From Roseomonas genomospecies 6 (GTDB lineage: Bacteria > Pseudomonadota > Alphaproteobacteria > Azospirillales > Azospirillaceae), in NCBI RefSeq assembly GCF_008365375.1, contig NZ_QOKW01000014.1, positions 105,987 to 169,986 of the forward strand: DNA of 64,000 bases, in the 5' to 3' direction. How positions within the stretch are numbered: position 1 is the stretch's first letter; every line of letters begins with the position of its first letter. The position numbers were made by a program, and so were the translations under genes. Below the pieces are notes generated by a model that had not been told where the DNA came from, searched no databases, and was given only the letters and a program-made list of their open reading frames with translations. Positions 1-7,535 of the stretch are shown in pieces.

Positions 1-994
1 TCGTCTTCTTCGACGCCTTCTCCAGGACGGGGCCGATGATTGCCTCGACCGTCGTGTTGCACTTGTGCAGTTGGCCGAGGAGGGAGATGGTGAGCCGCTG
101 GTCGGCGCTGCCGCGCGCCGGCTTGGTGACGCTGATCTTGCTGCCGAACTCCGGCGGCGCCTCCGCCAGACGGGTGAGCAGGGCGTAGAGCACCTCGTCC
201 ACGTCCGTGGTCCAGGCGATGTCGAAGAAGGTGACCGTCTCCACCGGGAAGGTGCGCAGGGTGAAGGACGTGTTGATGCCGAAATTCCCGCCGGCCCCGC
301 CGCGGCAGGCCCAGAACAGGTCGCTGCCGGGGCCGCTCTCCTGGATGTCGGAATGCAGGGCGCCGTCCGCCGTGACGATGCTCGTGGACTGGAGCAGGTC
401 CGACCCCATGCCGAACATGCGCATGTTGAAGCCGATGCCGCCGCCCAGCAGGAAGCCCGCGGCACCCACGGTGGTGCAGCGCCCGTGGGTGACGGTGCGG
501 TTCAGCCGTTCGAGCGCCTGATAGACCATCCCGTTCAGCGCGCCGCCGCCGACCTTGACCAGCCCGTCCCCGCCGGGCAGGGCGGTGATGGTGCTCAGCG
601 GCGTCATGTCGATCAGCAGGCCGGGGGTGGTGGAGAAGCCCGCGTAGTTGTGCCCGCCGCTGCGCACGGCGAACCGGGCGCCGTGCTTTTTCACCCAGGC
701 GACGCAGGCCTGGACGTCCTGTTCGGTGGCGCAGCGCGCGATGGCGGTCGGCAGCGTCTGGAAGCGCAGATTGTTCGGCCGTGCGTAGTCGCCGAAGAAC
801 GGGTCGTCGGGCAGCACCACGCCGCCCTGCACCGCCCCGGCGAGATCCTTCAGCGCCGAAGCCTCCATCCGGCGGCTGCCGGTCTCCGCGGCGGCGGCGG
901 TGAAGGGCACGGCGCTGGTGAGCGCCGATGCGGCGGCGAACCGGCCGGCACCGACCAGGAACGTACGGCGGCTCGGCTGCACGAAATCGAACAT
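1..994 (-). CDS. Tat-exported bicovalent FAD-dependent oxidoreductase, 3' end outside window
   Basis: This is an FAD-linked oxidoreductase of the berberine-bridge/oligosaccharide-oxidase type. 331 residues are visible and the C-terminus runs off the left edge. The N-terminus carries a twin-arginine motif (SRRTFLV, residues 8-14) followed by an Ala-rich hydrophobic stretch, so export to the periplasm is likely. The FAD_binding_4 domain begins near residue 80. RSGGHNYAGF contains His115, and HGRC followed by VGAAG contains Cys173. In this family these are the residues that attach FAD covalently through both His and Cys. The ATG start is preceded by a GGGGGAAG ribosome site. A 16-bp perfect palindrome lies just upstream. 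Substrate is unknown; sugars or alcohols are typical of the family. No operon partner is visible. Confidence 0.85.
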   Translation of the reverse strand, partial: MFDFVQPSRRTFLVGAGRFAAASALTSAVPFTAAAAETGSRRMEASALKDLAGAVQGGVVLPDDPFFGDYARPNNLRFQTLPTAIARCATEQDVQACVAWVKKHGARFAVRSGGHNYAGFSTTPGLLIDMTPLSTITALPGGDGLVKVGGGALNGMVYQALERLNRTVTHGRCTTVGAAGFLLGGGIGFNMRMFGMGSDLLQSTSIVTADGALHSDIQESGPGSDLFWACRGGAGGNFGINTSFTLRTFPVETVTFFDIAWTTDVDEVLYALLTRLAEAPPEFGSKISVTKPARGSADQRLTISLLGQLHKCNTTVEAIIGPVLEKASKKT

Positions 995-1003
995 TGGCTT
1001 CCC

Positions 1004-1029
1004 CCACAGAATTCTGTGGTATCGTATAC
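1004..1029. promoter_or_regulatory. Perfect 16-bp palindrome plus GntR-like operator upstream of the FAD oxidoreductase
   Basis: CCACAGAATTCTGTGG (1004-1019) is a perfect 16-bp dyad. It is followed directly by the overlapping GTGGTATC-GTATAC element (1016-1029). It sits about 10 bases upstream of the ATG of the leftward oxidoreductase gene, where a bound protein would block the promoter or translation start. The GTGGTATC...GTATAC arrangement recurs upstream of the GntR/FCD regulator at the right edge of the window, which suggests a common regulator. This is inferred from sequence symmetry only. Confidence 0.45.
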
Positions 1030-1235
1030 AACTTTCTGAGGGGGATGGCGAGTTTTGCGCTCGTCAAGAGAGATGAAACCGAACGGGTTTCACCCATTCT
1101 GTCGTGGTGACCGTTGACACAGGAAACCAGGCACACCGCAAAAAGGAAAGCTGCCCCTTGCAGCCACGAAAAATCGCGCCAAGCAAACAATGTTTGCTGG
1201 CCGCGCCGTCATCTGATTGTCATGTGAGAAAAGAA

Positions 1236-1311
1236 TGGTGCCCAGGGACGGAGTCGAACCGCCGACACGGGGATTTTCAGTCCCCTGCTCTACCAACTGA
1301 GCTACCTGGGC
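1236..1311 (-). tRNA. tRNA-Phe (GAA)
   Basis: Read on the minus strand, this folds as a complete 76-nt tRNA with encoded CCA. The acceptor stem GCCCAGG pairs with CCTGGGC, the D-arm is GCTCAGTTGGTAGAGC, the anticodon loop CTGAAAA gives GAA (Phe), and the T-loop is GGTTCGACTCC. It stands alone between the oxidoreductase and adhE. tRNA genes are common integration sites, but no integrase or duplicated 3' end is visible nearby. Confidence 0.97.
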
Positions 1312-1447
1312 GCCGCTGCGTGCGGGGGCGTCTTATAGGAAGAAGCGGGGCGCTTGTCCAGCGCAATTCGTCACCCGTTCGAAAGAGATTTTTCAGCGGC
1401 GCGACGCCGGACGGGGCGGGGCTACCCCGAAAGTGGTCATACCGGTT

Positions 1448-1461
1448 TTGACTTGAGTCAT
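1448..1461. promoter_or_regulatory. FNR/Anr-like box upstream of adhE
   Basis: TTGAC-ttga-GTCAT matches the FNR family dyad TTGAT-N4-ATCAA with symmetric C/G changes and one asymmetric end base. It lies 190 bases before the adhE ATG, in a 339-base stretch (1312-1650) that holds no gene of its own. Anaerobic control of adhE is well known in other bacteria, so the position makes sense. The distance to the start codon implies a long leader, so this remains tentative. Confidence 0.4.
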
Positions 1462-1650
1462 GGTCCCTCACCCGCAATGGCGGGATAGTCCTTGTGCCGC
1501 GCGGACCAAGGAAAAAGCGCCGCCCGGCCATGACCGAATTTCCGTGCGTGCCCCGGATGCCGACCCGCGAGGGCCACAGCCCGTTCGCATCCGGCCTGAT
1601 TGCCCGGCCCGAACAGGCCGGGGGCGCGCCAAACGCAAAGGCGACACGAT

Positions 1651-4311
1651 ATGCCCGTCACCACGCTCGCAGAACTGAACGACCTCGTCCTTCGGGTCCG
1701 GGAGGCTCAGAAAATCTACGCCGGCTTCCCGCAGGAGACGGTGGACCGCATCTTCCGCAGCGCCGCCCTGGCCGCGGCCAACGCGCGCATCCCGCTGGCG
1801 AAGCTGGCGGTCGAGGAGACGCGCATGGGCGTGATGGAGGACAAGGTCGTCAAGAATCACTTCGCCTCCGAATACATCTACAACAAGTACAAGGACGAGA
1901 AGACCTGCGGCATCCTGGAGGAGGACCCGGAATACGGCATCATGACGATCGCCGAGCCGGTGGGCCTGATCTGCGCCATCGTGCCGACCACCAACCCAAC
2001 CTCCACGGCCATCTTCAAGGCGCTGATCAGCCTGAAGACGCGCAATGGCATCGTCTTCTCGCCGCACCCCCGCGCCCGCAAGGCCACCTGCGAGGCCGCC
2101 CGCATCGTGCTTCAGGCCGCGGTGGAGGCCGGTGCGCCGCCGGACATCATCGGCTGGATCGATGCGCCCTCGCTGGAGCTGTCGAACGCGGTGATGCATC
2201 ACCCCGACATCAACCTGATCCTGGCGACCGGCGGACCGGGCATGGTGAAGGCGGCCTATTCCTCGGGCAAGCCGGCCATCGGCGTGGGCGCCGGCAACAC
2301 CCCTGCGGTGATCGACGAGTTCGCCGACATCAAGCGCGCGGTCGCCTCCATCCTGATGTCCAAGACCTTCGACAACGGCGTGGTCTGCGCGTCGGAGCAG
2401 TCGGCCATCGTCGTGGACTCCGTCTATGACGCGGTGCGCGACCGCTTCGCCCACCACGGCGGCCACATCCTGTCCGCGGAGGAGGCCGACGCGGTGCGCA
2501 AGGTTCTGCTGAAGAACGGCGCGCTGAACGCCGACATCGTGGGCCAGTCCGCCGGCGCCATCGCCGCCATGGCCGGGCTGACCGTTCCCGCCCACACCAA
2601 GGTGCTGATCGCCGAGGTCGAGGCGGTGACCGAGGACGAGCCCTTCGCGCACGAGAAGCTGTCGCCGACCCTGGCGCTCTACCGCGCCCGCGATTTCATG
2701 GACGCCTGCGAGAAGGCGGCGGCCCTGGTCGCGCTGGGCGGCATCGGCCACACCTCCGCCCTCTACACCGACCAGGATCAGCAGCCGGAGCGCATCCGCC
2801 ATTTCGGGCAGGCGATGAAGACGGCGCGCATCCTCATCAACACCCCTTCCTCGCAGGGTGGCATCGGCGACCTCTACAATTTCCGGCTGGCGCCGTCGCT
2901 GACGCTCGGCTGCGGGTCGTGGGGCGGCAACTCGATCTCCGAGAATGTCGGGCCGCAGCACCTCATCAACCGCAAGACCGTGGCGAAGCGGGCCGAGAAC
3001 ATGCTCTGGCACAAGCTGCCGAAATCCATCTACTTCCGCCGCGGCTGCCTGCCCTTCGCGCTGGAGGAGTTGCGCGGGAAGAAGCGCTGCCTGATCGTCA
3101 CCGACCGCTTCCTGTTCGAGAACGGCCACGTCGACGAGACCGTGCGCATCCTGAAGGGGCTGGGCCTCGCGGTGGAGACCTTCTTCGAGGTCAACGCCGA
3201 TCCCACCCTGGCGGTGGTGCGGCGTGGGCTGGCGCTCGCCAACGCCTTCCAGCCGGACGTCATCCTGGCGCTGGGCGGGGGCTCGCCGATGGACGCGGCC
3301 AAGATCATGTGGGTGATGTACGAGGCGCCGGACGTCGCCTTCGAGGATCTGGCCCTGCGCTTCATGGACATCCGCAAGCGCATCTACACCTTCCCGAAGC
3401 TGGGCGTGAAGGCGCAGTTCGTCGCCGTCCCGACCACGTCCGGCACCGGGTCGGAGGTGACGCCCTTCGCCGTGGTGACCGACGAGCGCACCGGCATCAA
3501 GTACCCGATCGCCGATTACGAACTGACGCCGAACATGGCGATCATCGACGCCAATCTGGTGATGGACATGCCGAAGGGCCTGACCGCCGCCGGGGGCATC
3601 GACGCGGTGACCCACGCGCTGGAGGCCTACGTCTCCGTCCTGGCGAACGAATACACCGACGGGCAGGCGTTGCAGGCGCTGAAGCTGCTGAAGGAGCATC
3701 TGCCCTCCGCCTACGCCAACGGCGCCAAGGACCCCAAGGCGCGGGAGCAGGTGCACAGCGCCGCGACGCTGGCCGGCATCGCCTTCGCCAACGCCTTTCT
3801 CGGCGTCTGCCATTCCATGGCGCACAAGCTGGGGGCGGAGTTCCACCTGCCGCACGGCATCGCCAACGCGCTGCTGATCGCCAACGTGATTCGCTACAAC
3901 GCCGCCGACATCCCGACCAAGCAGACCGCCTTCAGCCAATACGACCGGCCCAAGGGCGTGGCCCGCTACGCCGAGATCGCCCGCCATCTGGGGCTGGGCG
4001 GCAACCGCGACCACGAGCGGGTGGAAAAGCTGGTGGCCTGGGTGGAGGAGCTGAAGCGCACGCTGGACATTCCGGCCTCGATCCAGGCCGCCGGGGTGCC
4101 GGAGGCGGAATTCCTGGCCCGGCTGGATGCCATCGCGGAGGCCGCCTTCGACGACCAGTGCACCGGCGCCAACCCGCGCTTCCCGCTGGTCGCGGAGATG
4201 CGGCAGCTCCTGCTGGACAGCTACCATGGCCGCGCCTACGCCGAAGGGGTGGCGCCCGCTCCGGACGCCGGGGCGGAGCGCAAGCCGGTGGCCCTGATCC
4301 ATTCGCGGTGA
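1651..4311 (+). CDS. adhE: Bifunctional acetaldehyde-CoA / alcohol dehydrogenase AdhE
   Basis: AdhE converts acetyl-CoA to acetaldehyde and then to ethanol using NADH, and can run in reverse. The protein has 886 aa, close to the usual 870-890. Residues 1-440 form the CoA-acylating aldehyde dehydrogenase domain, with catalytic Cys246 in NGVVCASEQS. Residues 450-870 form the iron-dependent alcohol dehydrogenase domain, with GGGSPMDAAK for nucleotide binding and metal ligands Asp651, His655, His721 and His735. The chosen ATG follows AAAGGCG at good spacing; an upstream in-frame ATG at 1600 lacks family similarity. The gene is monocistronic, closed by a strong terminator, with an FNR-like site upstream. 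The next gene is an AraC-type regulator on the same strand, a plausible but unproven controller. Confidence 0.96.
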   Translation: MPVTTLAELNDLVLRVREAQKIYAGFPQETVDRIFRSAALAAANARIPLAKLAVEETRMGVMEDKVVKNHFASEYIYNKYKDEKTCGILEEDPEYGIMTIAEPVGLICAIVPTTNPTSTAIFKALISLKTRNGIVFSPHPRARKATCEAARIVLQAAVEAGAPPDIIGWIDAPSLELSNAVMHHPDINLILATGGPGMVKAAYSSGKPAIGVGAGNTPAVIDEFADIKRAVASILMSKTFDNGVVCASEQSAIVVDSVYDAVRDRFAHHGGHILSAEEADAVRKVLLKNGALNADIVGQSAGAIAAMAGLTVPAHTKVLIAEVEAVTEDEPFAHEKLSPTLALYRARDFMDACEKAAALVALGGIGHTSALYTDQDQQPERIRHFGQAMKTARILINTPSSQGGIGDLYNFRLAPSLTLGCGSWGGNSISENVGPQHLINRKTVAKRAENMLWHKLPKSIYFRRGCLPFALEELRGKKRCLIVTDRFLFENGHVDETVRILKGLGLAVETFFEVNADPTLAVVRRGLALANAFQPDVILALGGGSPMDAAKIMWVMYEAPDVAFEDLALRFMDIRKRIYTFPKLGVKAQFVAVPTTSGTGSEVTPFAVVTDERTGIKYPIADYELTPNMAIIDANLVMDMPKGLTAAGGIDAVTHALEAYVSVLANEYTDGQALQALKLLKEHLPSAYANGAKDPKAREQVHSAATLAGIAFANAFLGVCHSMAHKLGAEFHLPHGIANALLIANVIRYNAADIPTKQTAFSQYDRPKGVARYAEIARHLGLGGNRDHERVEKLVAWVEELKRTLDIPASIQAAGVPEAEFLARLDAIAEAAFDDQCTGANPRFPLVAEMRQLLLDSYHGRAYAEGVAPAPDAGAERKPVALIHSR

Positions 4312-4335
4312 TCCGTTCGCGCTGAAGCCTTCCTG

Positions 4336-4384
4336 ATGGGCCGCCCGGCACCGGGACACCGGATGCCGGGCGGCCCATTCTTTT
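4336..4384 (+). terminator. Rho-independent terminator of adhE
   Basis: A perfect 15-bp stem (ATGGGCCGCCCGGCA pairing with TGCCGGGCGGCCCAT) with a 13-nt loop is followed by TTCTTTT. It begins 24 bases after the adhE stop and separates adhE from the downstream regulator. Confidence 0.88.
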
Positions 4385-4604
4385 GCCCGGATAAAAAGCC
4401 GGTCTGCCGAAGTCTTCACGCCCTGACGCCATGAAACGTCGATTGGCTGTGAACCCATTGACTGAAACGGCAGCAGGTGATCCCGGTCATGATCCGATCC
4501 TATCAATCCGATTACCGTCATCGCGGTCCCGCGATGCATGCATTCGTCTTCAAAGCCCGGCGCCTGCGGAAGATGCGGCACGGCCTTTTCACGGAGGCGG
4601 TGCG

Positions 4605-6257
4605 ATGAGCCTGTCGGTGGTAAGTCCGCCGGTCTGCGGCACGCTGGACGAGATTCTGCACCCCGCATCCACCGATTTCCGCAGCCTGCCGGACCTGATC
4701 GGCGGGCTGATGGGCCGGCTGGCGGAGCGCGCGCCGCTGCGCGGCGGGGCGCTGTGGCTTCAGGACATGGGCACGCTGGTTCTTGCCCGGGACGGGACGG
4801 GGGGCGGCCGCTGCTGGACGGCGGACGGGGACCCCAACGACGCCGCGGCCGATCCGGAGGCGGTGGTGGTGCCCATCACCTACGCCGACACGCCGTTGGG
4901 CGAGATGCGGCTGGTCCTGGACCGCGCGCCGGACGGCGCGGCGCCCGACGCCCCCATCCTGCACGACGTCGCCCGCCAGTGCGGTTATCTGGCCAAGCGC
5001 TACGAGGTGCGGCGCTGGGCGGAGCGGCGGTTCGGGCGGCCCCTGATGATGGTCGGCATGAGCCGGGCGCTGCGCGAGCTGGACGCCTTCCTGGAACAGG
5101 CCGCCCACAGCGCGCTGCCCGTCCTGCTGACCGGGGAGTTCGGGACGGAGAAGGCGCTGCTCGCCGCCGCGATCCACGGCTGCGGGCCGCGCCGCGATGG
5201 CCCCTTCGTTCAGGTCAGCGGGGCGGACCCGGCGGGGACGCCCGCCGACTGGTTCGCGCGGGCCGCCGGGGGCACCCTGTTCCTCAGCGGCGTGGACGAG
5301 ATGACCCCGGCCCTGCAGGGCCAGATCGTCCAGCACATGCCGTCCCATCTCGGCCAATGGCTGGACGCGCCGGGCGGCTGGACGCTCTCCGCCAACGGGG
5401 CCGCCAACGGGATGGCCGACGGGATGGGAGGGCCGCGCGTCATCGCCTCGACCACCGCGGACCTGCGGCGGCGGGCGGAGGAGGGGCGCTTCTCCCGCCC
5501 GCTTCTCGCCGAGCTGGACTTTCTCTGCGCCACCGTGCCGCCGCTGCGCGACCGTCCGGCGGACATCGAGCCGCTGGTCCTCGCCGCCCTGGACCGCCAC
5601 GGCGGACGCGCCGACGAGACGCGGACGGACGAGCTGATCGCCCTGTGCAAGGCCCATTCCTGGCCGGAAAACCTGTTCGAACTGGAGCGTGTGATCGCCC
5701 GGCTGGCGGTGATGACCGGGGGGAAGCCGATCCGCCATGGCGACGTGCGCCGGCACGCCCCCTGGATGGTCGGCGGCGCCATGCCGGCGGAGCCGATGCC
5801 CGGCGCCGACAGGACGCTCCATCCGGACACCGCCCCGGTCCCCCCGCCGGACCCGTCGCCCGCGGATCGCTGGGTGCACGGCGCGCTGACCCGCGACCAG
5901 GCCGCTCTGGCGCCATTGCATGGTGGCCTGCGCAAGGCGCTGGCCTTCCTGGGCGAGCGCTACGCCGATCCGATCACGCTGGACGAGCTGTCCCGGCAGG
6001 CGCATGTCAGCCCCTCCCACCTCAGCTACCTGTTCCGGACGGAGCTTCGGACCTCCTTCAAAGGGCTTCTGGGCCGCATCCGCATCCACAAGGCGCGGGA
6101 GATCCTGGCCGCGGACCGCCGCCTGCCCATCACCGAGGTGGCGATGAGCGTCGGTTACGGCGACCTCAGCCATTTCGAAAAGAGCTTCCGCCGCGTCGTC
6201 GGGCAGAGCCCGCGGGAGTACCGGCGCAACCTGCCCGGAACCGCCGCGGGCGGCTGA
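4605..6257 (+). CDS. Hybrid regulator: GAF-like region, degenerate NtrC-type AAA+ domain, AraC DNA-binding domain
   Basis: The 550-aa protein has three parts. Residues about 20-140 look like a GAF-type sensory region. Residues about 150-420 follow the sigma54-activator AAA+ fold. The Walker A is altered to GEFGTEK (177-183). The segment that should carry the GAFTGA sigma54-contact loop is missing between FVQVSG and AAGGTLFL. Walker B reads LFLSGVDEM instead of LFLDEIGDM. The later elements PPLRDRPADI and WPENLFELERVI are well kept. Residues about 445-545 form an AraC/XylS domain (ITLDELSRQAHVS and ITEVAMSVGYGDLSHFEKSF). I infer that it binds DNA through the AraC part and no longer activates sigma54. 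The ATG at 4605 follows GGAGG; longer starts lack support. It lies downstream of adhE, which may be its target. Confidence 0.82.
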   Translation: MSLSVVSPPVCGTLDEILHPASTDFRSLPDLIGGLMGRLAERAPLRGGALWLQDMGTLVLARDGTGGGRCWTADGDPNDAAADPEAVVVPITYADTPLGEMRLVLDRAPDGAAPDAPILHDVARQCGYLAKRYEVRRWAERRFGRPLMMVGMSRALRELDAFLEQAAHSALPVLLTGEFGTEKALLAAAIHGCGPRRDGPFVQVSGADPAGTPADWFARAAGGTLFLSGVDEMTPALQGQIVQHMPSHLGQWLDAPGGWTLSANGAANGMADGMGGPRVIASTTADLRRRAEEGRFSRPLLAELDFLCATVPPLRDRPADIEPLVLAALDRHGGRADETRTDELIALCKAHSWPENLFELERVIARLAVMTGGKPIRHGDVRRHAPWMVGGAMPAEPMPGADRTLHPDTAPVPPPDPSPADRWVHGALTRDQAALAPLHGGLRKALAFLGERYADPITLDELSRQAHVSPSHLSYLFRTELRTSFKGLLGRIRIHKAREILAADRRLPITEVAMSVGYGDLSHFEKSFRRVVGQSPREYRRNLPGTAAGG

Positions 6258-6276
6258 TCGGGGAATTCATGGACGT

Positions 6277-6310
6277 GGGCCTGTCGGGTTAGCTCCCGAC
6301 AGGCCCGTTT
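6277..6310. terminator. Terminator between convergent genes
   Basis: A perfect 12-bp stem (GGGCCTGTCGGG / CCCGACAGGCCC) with loop ttagct is followed by GTTTC. It lies 19 bases after the stop of the AraC hybrid gene and just beyond the stop of the opposing AT-rich gene, so it may serve both directions. Confidence 0.75.
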
Positions 6311-6313
6311 CAT

Positions 6314-7387
6314 TCATGGGAAGGTTCGAAGGGGAATCTCATCCCTAGAGTTGTACAAATTATAGAAAAATGGGCCGTTCAATTCGATGCTGCTTTTTAT
6401 CATCATCGTCCTGTGCAGAGATATTGTCTTGATGCCGTTATCTTCGAAGAAATACACAAGAAACTTCGCCTCTCTCCCGAAAGAGCTGCATGTTATCAAA
6501 TCACCGTTTACCTCTATATCGACTTTTATCTTTAGAAACGGTTTGAATACAAAATTGATTTGGAACATCGAATCCCAATTTCTGTCGAAGAACTGCGACG
6601 GATTATCTTTGGTCTGAACGATTTCTGGAGGATAGTTTCTGTTCCATCCCAATTTGTTAGTTTCAACCATGGGAAATATCTGTTTACGTCCTATCTGGCC
6701 TCTTTTCCACGAAGATTTGATTATATCAGAAAAATAATCGTATATGCTGTTTTGCTCGAATGCGCCGTAATTAATAATCATATTTTGCAACATATCCTGG
6801 ATGTAGTTTATTTCAACGACCGCGCTCAGCTTCCTGTGAGCAAAGCTTATTCCGTTGTAATCAACAGAGCGTTTGCAGAGCTGAAGTATTGCCGAATTAA
6901 GTTGGCTTTTTATGTTGTTGTTGATTGTTTCTTCGGTTCCTGAGGTCGATTTAAATTCTATTACTTTTGCTTTATCGTTTGAATAAGGAGAATGAACCCG
7001 CATATCTGGGTCATTTTTCTTGTCAAGATCAATGCCGATGAACTTCCCTTTATCCAAATATTTAGCGGCCTTCTCCCATTCCAAACGGGTGCCGCGCACA
7101 ACGGACGCGATGCCCCTGGCCTTCGCCTCGAACGATCCTGCGAATTTCTCGAGAGACTGCGTTTGCAGTGTCTGCCCGTTTCTTTTTGCCAAATATCGAA
7201 TAATAAGGTTGTATAATTCAGCCAGTTCGGAAACGGCCTTCATGGCGTCGTATATTTGCTCGGCTGTTCTTCTGTCAAGCCGTTCTACGTCGACGATTGT
7301 TCTTTTGAACTGATCGAGAAAGGTGAAGACATTATCGCGAAACTCCGAATTTGCTTTCAGATTGCTGCGTGTGTTGTCATTTATCAT
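6314..7387 (-). CDS. AT-rich unknown protein at the end of the R-body locus, possible PD-(D/E)xK nuclease
   Basis: I do not recognise a family for this 357-aa protein. The gene is visibly much richer in A+T than every neighbour, a sign of recent transfer. The N-terminal 110 residues are helical and charged. The middle holds NDPDM (Asp126/Asp128), then KVIEFKS (Glu144, Lys146), then a helix with IKSQLNSAILQL. That spacing and order resemble the PD-(D/E)xK nuclease core seen in several contact-dependent toxins, but the match is by eye only. The start is ATG at 7387; an in-frame extension upstream reads as low-complexity shadow of the neighbouring frame. It is last in transcription order after the reb genes, 148 bases from the 1212-aa gene, and is closed by the shared terminator. 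Confidence 0.7.
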   Translation of the reverse strand: MINDNTRSNLKANSEFRDNVFTFLDQFKRTIVDVERLDRRTAEQIYDAMKAVSELAELYNLIIRYLAKRNGQTLQTQSLEKFAGSFEAKARGIASVVRGTRLEWEKAAKYLDKGKFIGIDLDKKNDPDMRVHSPYSNDKAKVIEFKSTSGTEETINNNIKSQLNSAILQLCKRSVDYNGISFAHRKLSAVVEINYIQDMLQNMIINYGAFEQNSIYDYFSDIIKSSWKRGQIGRKQIFPMVETNKLGWNRNYPPEIVQTKDNPSQFFDRNWDSMFQINFVFKPFLKIKVDIEVNGDLITCSSFGREAKFLVYFFEDNGIKTISLHRTMMIKSSIELNGPFFYNLYNSRDEIPLRTFP

Positions 7388-7535
7388 GGAAATTTCTCCA
7401 TTCTGTACCCGTTCCGGCCTGTCGCGCAGGTCGGGTGGATGGCCGACACCGTGGCGGCGGAGGGTCCGAGAGGGGAAGGATTGACAGGCGGCGTATTCGG
7501 CGCGGATGGAACCCGCCGTACGCCACCGCAAGTGT

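Noticed and set aside
1236..1311. Integration site of a genomic island at tRNA-Phe
   Set aside because: No integrase, no duplicated tRNA 3' end and no composition break at this point; the AT-rich segment lies 5 kb away beside the R-body locus.
1468..4668. Minus-strand open frame of about 1066 codons across adhE
   Set aside because: It is a GC-rich shadow of adhE. The adhE frame carries all catalytic motifs and the antisense translation is low-complexity.
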